A stretch of DNA of 64,000 nucleotides, taken from NCBI GenBank assembly GCA_004794655.1, contig SMMW01000003.1:1984001-2048000 (forward strand). The letters run 5' to 3'. Source of the DNA: Marisa cornuarietis. Lineage: Eukaryota; Mollusca; Gastropoda; Architaenioglossa; Ampullariidae. The notes below the pieces were generated by a model, which had not been told where the DNA came from, did not search any database, and worked only from the letters and a program-made list of their open reading frames with translations. This document shows positions 1 to 12,067 of this stretch, one piece after another. Numbering within the stretch: position 1 is the stretch's first letter; each line of letters opens with the position of its first letter. The translations under genes were made by a program, and so were the position numbers.

Positions 1-3000
1 GGGTTTTAATGTGTTGAATAACTCTTTCATGATATATTTAGTCCTTAAATTTTGTTTATTAGATTGTTGGTGTTTTCTGTCTGGTCTAAGCGTTGCAAGT
101 GACAGACAGGGGAAGAGAGCATGACCTTATTGTCAGGGTGACGCCCCTTGTCTCCAACAACAACCTCTCGCTTGAGGGTGGCCCACCCGTTTCTCATTTG
201 CTTTACTTCATTTGTATTTATTTCCGACAATCTCTTACAGCTGTTTTATCTTTCATATCTTATTTTCTGTCTTCCTTTTTTCCATAAAGCCCACCTCGCC
301 CACGGTTTCCATTTTATTTTTTACTTCCTTTAGCCCCTCACCGACGAGCTTTAATGCCAAGTACAAGTTGTACAAAGCTCTGATCGTTGAGACGTTTGTG
401 AGATGTGAACCTTGGTTACCGAGACGGAAAGTCGTGCATTCGACCCTAAGTTCTTAAGGAGACTGCTCCGCCTCTCCTTCAGGAGTCGCAAGCCCAGTGA
501 GTTCGTGCGAAGTGTGGCCGCTTCATTTGTGGGGCCCAGGACACTCTCCTGGCCACAGTGTAGCGGCGCAAACTGATGTGTTTGGACCCTGTTGCCAGCA
601 CACCATCCTCTTAAAGACCGCCTTCTAGGGATTCTGCGGGGACCACCGAGGCAGACAGCGGAAGAGCTGGATGGCGAACGTATGGCAATGAACTCTTAGC
701 AATACCAGTAAATATCTTTAATAAACTTTGCAGGCACAGAAATAAATATTTGCTTTTTAGCAACAGGCATAAATTACACAAATAACACACACCTGCAACA
801 GTGCTGTTGTACATGTACTACTGTTTCAAAGAACCCGCCTACTCGCACACTTTCAGCAGACGACACTTCCAATCTATTAGGCACCCAATCGAACAGCATC
901 ACTATGGCCTCTACATCCTATCTTCTGCCGACAGTTGTGCCAGACTCTGTGAAATGCCTTTTGAAGTCGATGAAGTTTTATAAGTTCACGCAGGTGTTGT
1001 AGCAGTTCTTCGATCAAGATGCGATATTTGAGGAGCTGCTCAGCTGCGCCCCTACCTGGTCTCAAGCAAGCCTGTCCTTCTGCTTGCGGTTTTTTAACGG
1101 TGTTGTTAATGTGATCTAAGAATCACTGTGCTTGGGTGGCCGATTAGATTGATGGTTCTATATTTTTGCACGGCTTACTGCTTTCTTTCTTTGGAAGGGG
1201 AATGACTAATGATTCCGTCCGTTCTTTGAAGAATCATTTGCGTTACCAGAGTTGTTGGCACAGAGCAATGAGGGTCTGTGTTGTTTCTTTCCCACCAGCG
1301 CCAAGTGACTTCCCTCCCTCAGACTTTCTACCGCTTTTTAACCTTTTCCCCTGGAACTGGTGAGGTTAAAACTCAGGCTTGCTGTTTGTAGTCTGGTTGC
1401 TTTGGATGTATTAGCTTCTGTCGTCATGTGGAAGGTGTACAGTCCAGTCCAGCAGAAGAACTGGATGGCGAGCGTAGAGGGATGGACCGACCACTACATG
1501 CAAGAGCTGCGCACCCTGCAGTATTCAATCCAAATGTTTAGTACACCAGAGCTTTATGACAAGGCGACCATTGCTGTCTGTCTATATTGTGTTGCCATGT
1601 CTTGATGAGGGTCTTCATAGTTGTTGGACATGTTTACGGTCACCTCGTTCTTTTTTTCAGGTGCGCATTGATTTTTTTTGAGGCGTATTCTTTTATTAAA
1701 GTTTTATTTCATATCACAATATATTACAGCCAAACAATAGCACAGAAAACAGAAAAAGCAAAAAAAGCACATAAACAACAAAAAGAAACAACACACACAG
1801 CATCTTTTTGCATCTTCTTCACTCATTTTTTCCTTCTACCTTTGCTTGGATACAATGCACAGATAAAATTACATTACATCAAGTAAACTGTCATCATCAC
1901 TCTTCTATAAACAGGTTCTTATACAAATTCACATTAAGTCCAAAGCAGTCAATCTTTAAACCTATCCCATTCTATTTACTCTTTTGGATTACGGACACCT
2001 TGTTCTGTTCCTTTCTCTGTGGCTGTGCACTGGTCCTCGATTGAGTTCGCCTTCATCCCTCTTTTGATGTCGCAGTTTAGTGCTATGTACCTGAAATCCG
2101 ATTCACGGTTGCTTTTCCTCTCTTTCTTCAAGGCCCGCCTTTGGTCAGAAGGATGTAGTATATAATTGGTGACCAAGGTTTGTTTATTTCCTTCCCTTTT
2201 CGCAAAAGTTATTCTTGGGTTGTTCAAATTAGCACCAGCGATCTTGTACATCACAGCCCTCCATGCTTAGGTCGGTGAGTTTCCCTCCACTTTGGAGATC
2301 ACTTCAATGCTTGGGTCTGGCAGCTTCTTCCAATGAAACCGAGTTCGGGAGCTGGTTGAAGAGCATGTCAGTTTCAACTTCATGTTCGTGAAAACACACT
2401 TATGGTTCGCTGTCAATGTCGATTTTTAGGTGTTGTTGATGGTTTATTTGAATCAACTTGGCATAAAAGATGAAGTCAGCTTGCTTGTAAACCAAATCAT
2501 CAGGAGAGTGCCAGGCTACCGTCCTGCGTTTCTTGTGTTGTCGTAGAGTATTGGCTGAGGTGGTTTTGTTGCAAACTCTACAAGTCTAAGGCTGTTACGG
2601 TTGGTTTTGCCGAGGTGAGATTAACTTTTATGTTCCTGGTCATTGCTGGCAGGCGTCTGTGGTCATCTCGCCGTTCCAGTCGCTGAGTACAATGGGAATG
2701 TCCTTTGTTGGTGCTACGTGTGTGTGTGTGTGTTTACCCTTTCCAGCTGTTCTCCTCTACTTCCCTGTCTTTGCTTATGGAAATCAGAAAGTTAACTTGG
2801 ACATTGCCGACATCGTGAAGCCTGACAGAGATGCAAAGCTGTCAATATCTCCCAAGTGAGTGTAAACGACGGTTTGACTGGCTGTTTATACACTTGAGGC
2901 TCCCTGAAGCCAGTCCCACACTCTTCAAGAATTTCACAATTAAAATAAAATCCGCATTTGTTAGGTAGCTACTGTAATATATTTGCTGAAGGCAAAATAT

Positions 3001-4455
3001 TCTCTACCTGATTTGGGTGCTTCTGCTCGTGCTCATGTGCATGTCTGAGGGCTTACACGTGCGTTCATGTGTCGTTGGTAGCGGTCACTCCCCCCCCCCC
3101 CGCATTCTCACTTCCAATGACTAAAGGGGTAATGATAACCCCGAGAAGCGCTTTTACTTTAAAATGAACTTTTGCTGTAAACAAAGATGGCTTTTCAGAC
3201 AAGACTGGGTGCGAGAGATGGTTTGTTGACAGCTAAAGGCTCACAGGGGCCAGCAAGACTATCAGCACCATCATCTCGTCTGGGGGACTGACAGGGGGGG
3301 TGGCTGACACTGAATGGTCTTTCCTAGGAGCGAACTACAGCTAAGAGGCCATCTAAGGAATTAAATAGTTTATCACAAGTCTGACAGTACTTGCCTTCCT
3401 TTCCAGGGAATAGCTTGGGTCGGTCAGTGGGTCAACTGCCATCAACTGGGTGGTCAAGCGAAGAAGCTTGAAAAGAGCCGAACGATGACGAGGGTGGGGT
3501 GGGGGGACCAATGACTGGTGGCGGGAAGGATGAAAAGACAAACACTCGGGTAGACTGTACCTTTTCAGTCCAACACAGATTCCTTCCACCAGAATGCTGT
3601 GCTACTTTACAAAACACGGCTTGTTGACAGCGGATTTTCTCCTGCGCTCAGACCTGGCCAGCATTTGCTAGTTCAGTTTTTAGTACCGATGATGTGGCAC
3701 TTGTTGTTGAAAATCAGATATCTTCTAGAATAATCGACTGCATTTTATAACTTTTTCACGAAGAATGCGATGTTGTAAAATTCAGATTTTTATTGTTCTG
3801 CGTTCTAATGTTTCCTTCACCTCTTTTTTTTTCTTCTTTCCCTAAAGCATCGGGCTAGAAAGATCTCCGACGATTTATTTAATCTGTCTTTAAATTTGTT
3901 TGATTTTCTCTTTACACTGTCAATTTACTCGTGTAGTTTGCCTTTTCTTCCTAAGAAACTTCTCGCAGTCAGAAGCAATCTAAATTAAGCTGAAACTGAA
4001 AATAGACAAGTCTTTTATTTGACCAGTTTTTATGAAGTTGATGTTGTTAAGTTCAACTAAGGCCCCCAGCTTCTACCCTCCCTCTCTATGGCACGCGCTG
4101 CTAGTCAACAGGCAAAATGTCACAAAATGCAGTGCATGCAGCTTCAGCCAATAGGACACACACACACACACGATCACTAACAAATATTATTCATATTTCC
4201 AAAAGCAGCGGTCGAGTGGGTTTGAGGGGGCGGGGCTGGAGTCAAAGGAGTTTTTTTAAACTGCATTTTTGTCAAATTTCTGACATGTTTACTTTGTATC
4301 AGAAAAACAAATACCGAGTTAGGTCCTCACATGTTTGTCAATATGTGTGTAGTTAAGAAAGTCCTTGAGGGACTCTGCAAGGCGTCCACGTACCACCGAT
4401 GTGGTGGTTTGGACAAACTCGCCATTGCACGATGTTTTTTGTCGTCTGCTTGCAG
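1..4455. other. sequence 5' of first recognised exon; mostly unassigned
   Basis: I recognise no domain here. The stretch is probably intron of the same gene, or gene plus intergenic sequence. It is AT-rich with short homopolymers and a C-run near 3090-3102. The LRR-coding exons expected for LRRCC1 are not visible: I see no LxxLxLxxN pattern in any frame. One exon-like segment (2788-2855) is listed separately. A weaker helical ORF at about 1440-1560, around WTDHYMQELRTLQ, lacks a convincing donor. Confidence 0.5.
2788..2855 (+). CDS. candidate coding exon, unconfirmed
   Basis: A 68-nt open segment follows a pyrimidine-rich tract ending in ATCAG and ends at a near-consensus donor (CCCAA|GTGAGT). 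It would encode KVNLDIADIVKPDRDAKLSI plus three more residues, a hydrophilic sequence that could belong to the poorly conserved linker of an LRRCC1-like protein. The problem is phase. It ends after two bases of a codon, while the next recognised exon (4456) starts on a codon boundary, and direct joining gives an immediate stop. It therefore needs one more unseen exon between them, or it is not an exon of this gene. Confidence 0.3.
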
Positions 4456-4555
4456 CAACTGCTGAAGGAGGTGGAGACGGAGCGCGAGAGGCGGTGGAAG
4501 GCGGAACATGCGGCCCGCAGGCTGGCTGACCATATCAAGGACTTGCAGGCCAGGC
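4456..4555 (+). CDS. LRRCC1: LRRCC1-like exon 1 of 9 seen
   Basis: Starts after GCTTGCAG and ends at AGGC|GTGAG. It is 100 nt: 33 codons plus one base, starting at phase 0. It encodes residues 1-33 of the partial product, beginning QLLKEVETERERRWKAEHAA. The ERERRWKAE block is the clearest link to vertebrate LRRCC1, which has EREKRWRAEQAE at the start of its conserved coiled coil. The leftover C joins AG of exon 2 to make a glutamine codon. This is the first exon I can recognise, so the true protein start lies upstream. Confidence 0.85.
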
Positions 4556-7500
4556 GTGAGTAGCATTCAGTCAACTTTCTCTCATTCCCTTAAGTCCCTC
4601 CGATGTAAATATCACAGCTCTCTCTCTCTCTTTCTGTTGTTTTTTTTTATAGTTTTGCGTCACCGATCACCTTGCTATTGTTTTTCTTTCTACAATGTTT
4701 TGAAGACGGGTGTGTGCACACTCAAGTGTTGTGAACTGGCTGGATGTTGTGGTTAAGGGAGGTAGCTGAGCTGGTCTTGTCACAAATAATTATTAGTGGG
4801 TGCTAGAGGTCGCCATAACCTGAAATCTGTGTGAAAGCATGGCGCGCGTGCGTGTGTGTGTGTGTGTGTGGATGGAGGGAGAGGAGGAGTAAATGTGCAT
4901 TACATGATGATAAGTGCATGTGAAGTAGCCCTGTGGCCTTAAGTTATCCTGATTTGCTGATCAGTATCTTCGTGCAGCTTTACTGGGCATGAAGCCCTGC
5001 ACCAAACTCCGCACTGGACTGAACTGCCAAAACAGATTCTTTCAAAAGGAAATTGAGAAACCTTGGCTTGTGCTAGTGTGTGTGGGTGTGTGTGGGTGTT
5101 TGTGCTCAGTGCACTGAGGAGAGGGAGGGAGGGAGAGAGATTCTGGGTGGGGAGGGCCACAGGAAGTGAGAGAGAGCTAGGGGAGGAGTGTCTATGCAGC
5201 AACCCAGCCTGTGTGGATTTAGAAATTGTGTCCATAATTTTATTTGGACAGAGCCGTAAAATCCTTTCTGGAGACCCTGCTGCTTTTATCCTTAGACGAA
5301 CATCAAGCGGCGCAACTCTTTGACGACTGAGAAACTTTATTTTCAAGGGACATTACTAGCGCGATTGAGATACAATTATGACCCCCCCGCCCCCAAAAAG
5401 AAAATCCTGATGAAAGAATTATTTAGTGCAAGCTGAATTCTCTTTTCTGTGTCTTTTTTTTTTTGAAGACAAACAAGAGGCATAGGGTACTAAACACTTT
5501 CAGTATTTAAAATTTACTCTATTGAAACAGGTATACAATACTTTACTACACTGTCTTGGTTTAGAGCGTTTGCTGGTGGTGTAGTTTATTGTTTGTTTGT
5601 GATGTAGTTTATTGTTTGTGATGTAGTTTATTGTTTATTATAGTAGCTGGCTTTTGTCCCTGTACCTGATTCAGCATGCACTGTAAATATTTCTTCATTA
5701 ACAGATTTTTGTTTTGCATAATCATATGTGTGCCAAGGAATGGCCCTGTATTATTACAGCCTAATAGAGCCATCAATGTCTTAACCAGAGGTACAGGATC
5801 CAGCTACTTATGTATTTATGTCTTTAAAATGCGGGCAAACATTCAAGCACCTATCTCAAATAGTTTAGAAGCTCTCATCTCCAAACCACGATGAATACCT
5901 GGCATACATTTCATCATTTTGTGAAGGACTTCAACCATTTTCGGTGAAGTTATATTTATTTAAAAATGTAGAAGATATGGTGGCTATTTCGTTTATTGAA
6001 TGGCCGTAGTTAGGTATTAAGTAAATGAGACTTACACTAACAAAAAGGTGAAGATGGTAGCAGTGGAAAACCAGGCCTGGTCGTAGTTTTACTGTCAGTT
6101 TGATAAACTGATCAATTTGTGTTGAGAGGGATGTTCCTGAGTTGAAAGGGGATGTGGCCAAGCACTATAGGTGTGGCGAGGTATGATGTATCCGTGCAAG
6201 TAATGTTAACTAAAGTTGGAAGAACATTGTTCTGTTACTGTTTTTCAACACACGCTACACACATAATGTAGAAGTCTTTTGTTACTTCACCTACTTTTTT
6301 CATTTTTATATTTGTGCAGCAGTGAACCCGAACCTGGGGTACAGGTGTACATCACTCTGAGGACTCCTTTTATGGCTTTTGTCGCGGCCTGCAAATAGAA
6401 TTCGTAAAAAAAAATGATTTTCGATAAATTTGATTAAACCGCTTTGGACCACAAGGGAGCGGTGTCACGATGAGAGTAGACAGCGGGGTCCGTGCTGTTT
6501 GCACTATTCACTATTCACAGACTGTTAACCACTAGTAACCCTGCCTCTTGCTCCGCCCACCCGTGGTCCACGTGGTCCGGTGTGAGACCAACATGGCCAC
6601 GTGTCGAGTGAACCTCGTGTCTCTGCCCCGCTACTTTGGCCATCATTTGTATCCTGTAACAGCTCATTACGACTCCGTCAAAGGGCGAACAGCTTTTTTT
6701 TTGTAAATACAGGGCTACATTCACGATGTTATCTTTGTGGAGACTGTGGACCTGGCGAGACCCACATTACATGTACATTAGGGGTCAATGTTATGCGAGC
6801 CTCACTCGCTCAGTGCAACATCCAATTCACATGACCATTGGAGCCACCGGAAGGTCATTGTGATTGCAAGACAGGGTAAATAAGGAATTTTTACTTGTTA
6901 AATGAGAAGAGAAAACAATTTATCATGTTTTATAGTGACGAATGACAGCTTGACATTAAACCTCGCATGCAGTGATCTCATTGATGCTGGCCTGAACTAC
7001 CACACAAATACACTTAATAGTTATTCACAGCTTCAACTGTTCACAATAAAGCAGTTGTTGATCTTACACGCCTGATGTGGTCAGATTTATTCATATTTAT
7101 ATTACTTGTCTCGAAGTGCACCATCGACAAAACGCTGAAATCAAACGTTTGTTCGTACAATCGCATAAATCGTAAATCTTAACCCATGTAATGCGTACAC
7201 CTAACTGTGTAGTACCGACAAATAACGACCACCTGCCTTCATGGCAATATTTCATTCACCACTTTAAAGCAAACATTTACATGTCAACTACAACTTGTTT
7301 TTAGTCTTGACACTTTTCATCACATTTTCTACATGCTGGTGTTGAATTATTCGACTTACTTTGGTACAAACATAAAAGGTAGAGTTGTTGACCAGACGCT
7401 CCAGGCTAAGCTGTCCTTGTAGTCGATTGTACAGTTTTATGGGAGACAACTCTCCCTGTCACGATACGGTCTGAGAAATGGTATCAACTTCACTTGTCCG

Positions 7501-8891
7501 TCTTCAGGTCTTTCAGGGTACCTAGAATCGGTGCTACACAAATCAAAGAAGGTGCTAGAACTAGACACGGTGCTTGCCTCACAAGAAGCCAAGTAAGTCT
7601 ACCTGTCAACATTTCTCCCGCGGATTCTCCAAAGTCGCGAGATGATTGGTCCTGACGAGACTACAGGGGGCGGAGCGGCGAGCGGTTCATCGGAAGCAAA
7701 GTCTTTCAATCAAGGCGGTAGACAAAGTGCAGGCCCTGGTTGACTTGCTGTGGTGTTTAGCCATGCAGACGACCCCCCAGCATCAGTCCCCACCTCCTAC
7801 CTTTACCTGTCGCATCCCCGTCAAGACAATTCATCGGTGTGTGCATAAAACATTCTCAGACCTGAGTGACATAGCACCTGAGTGCTACCTGTTGTGATAA
7901 ACACACCGTGTACGACTATTATCATCTCTGAGTAAAATCTGCGACTTTGCTTCTTAATTTCTTCTACAGTAAGTAATAATGACACAAAAGTGAAAGATAT
8001 TCTCCAGAAATATTCAAGGATTTCTCCTGATTAACGTCACAAACTACATTAAAAAAGAGATTCATGTGAGGCAATGCATGATTAATTTTGTTCTGGGTAC
8101 ATAGATATGAACGTTTTCTATTACGCATCATAAGAGGTTTTTGGTGTAGTTTTGTTGTTACCACTTCTCATTATTAAGTTCATTTTCTCACTATCTTCAA
8201 CATGCACTTAAAGGGATGTTGCAATTTTGTCCAGAATGATAGGGAAACACTACAAGAAACCAAAAGACCTCCATACATTTCCTTTGATTAACCTGAAAGA
8301 TTACTTCCTCATTAAACAAAGTGGGTCACGATGAGTCCCGATAAACTGTAAAAACTAGATGGACGGCGTGAGGTGTCCACCCGGACATCGTCACAGTCCA
8401 GTCACATAATGTTTGCAGTCGCCACCATGAAGATCTGTGGCCATGCTTCACTGCACATGCTCACATCACGAAGCGAAGCCGCGGGTCTGTGTGGTGGGCG
8501 ATGAAAACATTCATCTCCGCCAGTCGCAAGACGAGCGCCACACAGCCCTCGTTTGTTACATGCCCTCGTTCTCTCTCTCTCTGTGTCAAAGCCTGGAGCC
8601 GTAAAGCCTAGTCGCAATAGATAATGAGCATCTTAGGTTCCGGTGTCACATCTTTTCCACACAGCATCTCCTCTGGTTTCAGCTGTTGACTCTGCCTGCG
8701 TGCGTGCGTGCGTGTGACAGAGAGTGAAGATTTGAAGCTGCTGAAAAAGTCATATCGATAACATCCGGTATTGGCACGCTACTTATCCCCCATTTCGCCC
8801 ACACAGGCGGGAGGTAGCTTCAGCTGTGTGGAATGAGGGGACACAGGAGGGAGTGCTGTTCACCTGTACTTCTTGTCATCACGTGCAATCT

Positions 8892-8938
<47 letters not shown>

Positions 8939-11900
8939 CTTTGCCAGACGCGCCTACTGAAAGAGAACCGTTACATTTTTGTAATCAGTAGAGTTATCAT
9001 CAAGTGTTTCAATATTCTCAAGAAGATAATTTGATCTTGCCCACCTGTTGCCCTGGACGCAGACGTTGCCTGCACCCGGGGTTTCTACCTCGAGTCGCTG
9101 GATCAATGTTGTATATTATGTTGACTTCATCCTTCATTACATTTGATTTCCACTGATTTAACACACTACAGATACCCATGGAATTCTGAATGTACAATTA
9201 TTTACTTAACCATGGGTATGACTTTTGGTTCAAGGTCTTTACTTGTAACTTTTAGTGTATAGTTCCAAGATGATTTAAAACTATTCATTAACGGATTTGT
9301 TGCGAAGTAACCATTTATCATTTGTGAAGAACTGTGGTGCCTACAAGGCTACAGACCAAGCACAGACTGCTGGCGACTATATGATCTTACCACAAACGAC
9401 AGCCTTTCAGGTCTAGTGGGATGCAATGTTTTCTGACGACTGAATAGTACCACAGTACAAGATACTGGTTTCCACATTTTGATACATTTTTAAATCGAAA
9501 GTGGGACTACGCATTAACTTCCATTAAGATGGGAGGAAAGGTTTTTATACCATCTTGAGTTGCAGAAATGACATCCATTTAGGCCAAGACAACAGCGCAG
9601 GGCGGGAACCTGGACCTTGTAACTTGATTAGTGACTGTTTGGTGTGGTAACCTATTGTAACCCGACATTCTCCTGTCACTAGCCACTCACTAACCCCGCC
9701 CGCCATCATCTCAAGTGCCCGCAGGCTCTCTTCTCAATCTTATGGCAAACAACAACAGCAAGTCTGCTCTACATGCATGTGATAACAGGTCTTCTATTTT
9801 TATCTCCTCCTTTCCCTTCTGCCATCGCCGCCTTTTTCTGTTTAAAAAAAAACAAAAAAGATTTTAAAGAAATTGTGTTAGGAGTGAGAGAGAGAGAGAA
9901 AGAGAGGCAGGAAATGCTTCTTCACGAACTCTAATTCTCATCTTTTCTGTTCACCTTGTCCTCTTTCGTACATTTATTTATATGTTGATCTAATAGTTTA
10001 TTGTCTAAACATTTTACTTTTAATCATGTCGCGTGCTTTCAGAGGGCTCATAGACGATGTTTGCCTGTTTTTCTTAGTGTTCACGTTCAGTTTTTAACCT
10101 CTTTTTGTATCCTACTGATATTTTATCCTCGAGGCAACTAAATTGTAAGCAAAGCTCTTCACCTCTCTCATTCTAAGCAGAAAAATAATCGAGAAAGGGA
10201 GATAACCCAATCCCTCCTAAGGTGGAGTAAGCCTGTCAAATGTTATTTTGTATTCTTTTGTATTGTAACGGTCCCCTGCAGGATTAAGTTCATGTGGGTG
10301 GTATATCATCATCCCTGTCACCCAGTGCATATGTCGGGATCATGAGATCCGTCAGTATATATCTGGGTATAGTCTGTGTAAATGATGCTTAGTTTGAGCC
10401 TCGTTTCTGACATGATTTGAGTTAGTGTGCGAGGCTGCAGTTGGTGAGGTTAAGGTGATGTGTCTAAAGTCATTACATTTTAACCATATCACTACAATGT
10501 GAAGGTGTTGTTGAATCTGATCCATTCTTATGATTTTAGTTCCTTACGGTTATTTCCTTTACGTATTTCTACTTTTCCTAGGATGGATGTGTCAGCCGCA
10601 AATAGTTTTACACTTTTGGGGAGGTCTGCAATCATTATATTTTTTGGTTTGCCTGGTTTGGAGAAGGGGACTTCTGTAGCCATTATCCTTCTTTTAGGGA
10701 ACTTACCAAGGATTTAACCCAAAAGCTCTTAAATACGATGCTTTATGAGAAGCTCGTCTTCCTCTTTACAGAGATTTTGCGAAGCATATATTTTTCTAAT
10801 AGAAATATTAGCTTTTTGTATCAAAGAAGAAAGGATCAAGGGCTTTGTACAGTACTTGAGAAACAGACCGTCGAGAGACAGTAAATTTTCGAAAGATACT
10901 GGCAAAAACAACGACTTCAGAGTCCTGGAAAGAACTCGCCATCGACTTCACATGGCTGGCCCTGAGATGTAAAATTGAGCAGCTCATGACCGGCTTTGAC
11001 TTGCTCATGACCGGCATGCTTTGAGACGATTGAAAGAGGAAGCAGCTGGACACGTCCACACAGCGAGAAACCAATGTCATTAAGCTGAAATCTTTGGGGG
11101 AAGAAGAGGGATCAGGGAAAAAGCCAGGAAGGACAACTCCTTCACCTGGAAGAAACTGGGAAGAGAGGGAAGATAAGCCTGTTTCCTATACTCATCGTCA
11201 GATAGGATCAGCTGTGTCCTCCTCCACTTAAGGCTGCTCAGAGAAATTCGTGATGTAGACAGCGAGCACCAGCTTAAAATAAAAATGTGCGACTAAGCAC
11301 GACTGGCGAAAGCTGTGACATATAACCTGAAGCAGGAGCTATTTTCTTTTATTCAACCCAAATTAACTTCAAGACTGGCACTGTTTTAGAGATAATGTTT
11401 TGATTCATTAGTTCCTTGCCAGTTATTTTCGTCTTTAAGTGGTATCACAAATAAGATAAGTGAGTGTTGTGATGTGTCCCAAGGGCCGCTTACTTAAGCT
11501 GTATGTGGTTTAAAGCAGTGATTTAGTTAGACATCGGTGTACTTGAAACCTCAGAACCAAACTCTGCAGCCATCATATCTTGTCTTTAACTGCAACTCCA
11601 GGCCTTCTTTATCCACAAGCTTAAAAACAAATCTTCGATTTTTTTTTTAATCGGCAGAGGTTATCTCCTTTAGTATTATTTTGTGTGCAAGGGATATCGT
11701 TTGCTGTATCAGAAAAAATGAATTTTTATTATTATCGTCATTTTTGCATGTGTAACATCAAACGAATTCGCTTTACATCTTTAGACGATTATGGAAAAGC
11801 GAGATTTGGTTTGTCTGCCTTGTCCTTTGTTTTCATTCGTCTGTAAGTTAGTGTATTTTTCCACACGTGGACAGCAGGCAAGGCAGATTTTTAAGAACTG

Positions 11901-12036
11901 TGCAGCGCCCTAGTTTAAGATTAATTAAAATTAATTGCGAAAAGTACACAAGAGAACAGACAGGTTTATCCTATTTAGAGTCAAAAACATCCGTGTGGTG
12001 TGTGTGTGGTGTGTTTGTCTGTGTGGTGTGTTTGTT

Positions 12037-12067
<31 letters not shown>

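Noticed and set aside
3410..3520. Possible exon after CCTTCCTTTCCAG
   Set aside because: Good acceptor, but the frame needed from 2855 hits TAG at once, and no donor in the open frame suits exon 1.
10745..11080. Overlapping ORFs of 75-90 codons on both strands
   Set aside because: No domain or splice-site support. Direct exon 1 to exon 2 joining leaves no need for an exon here.
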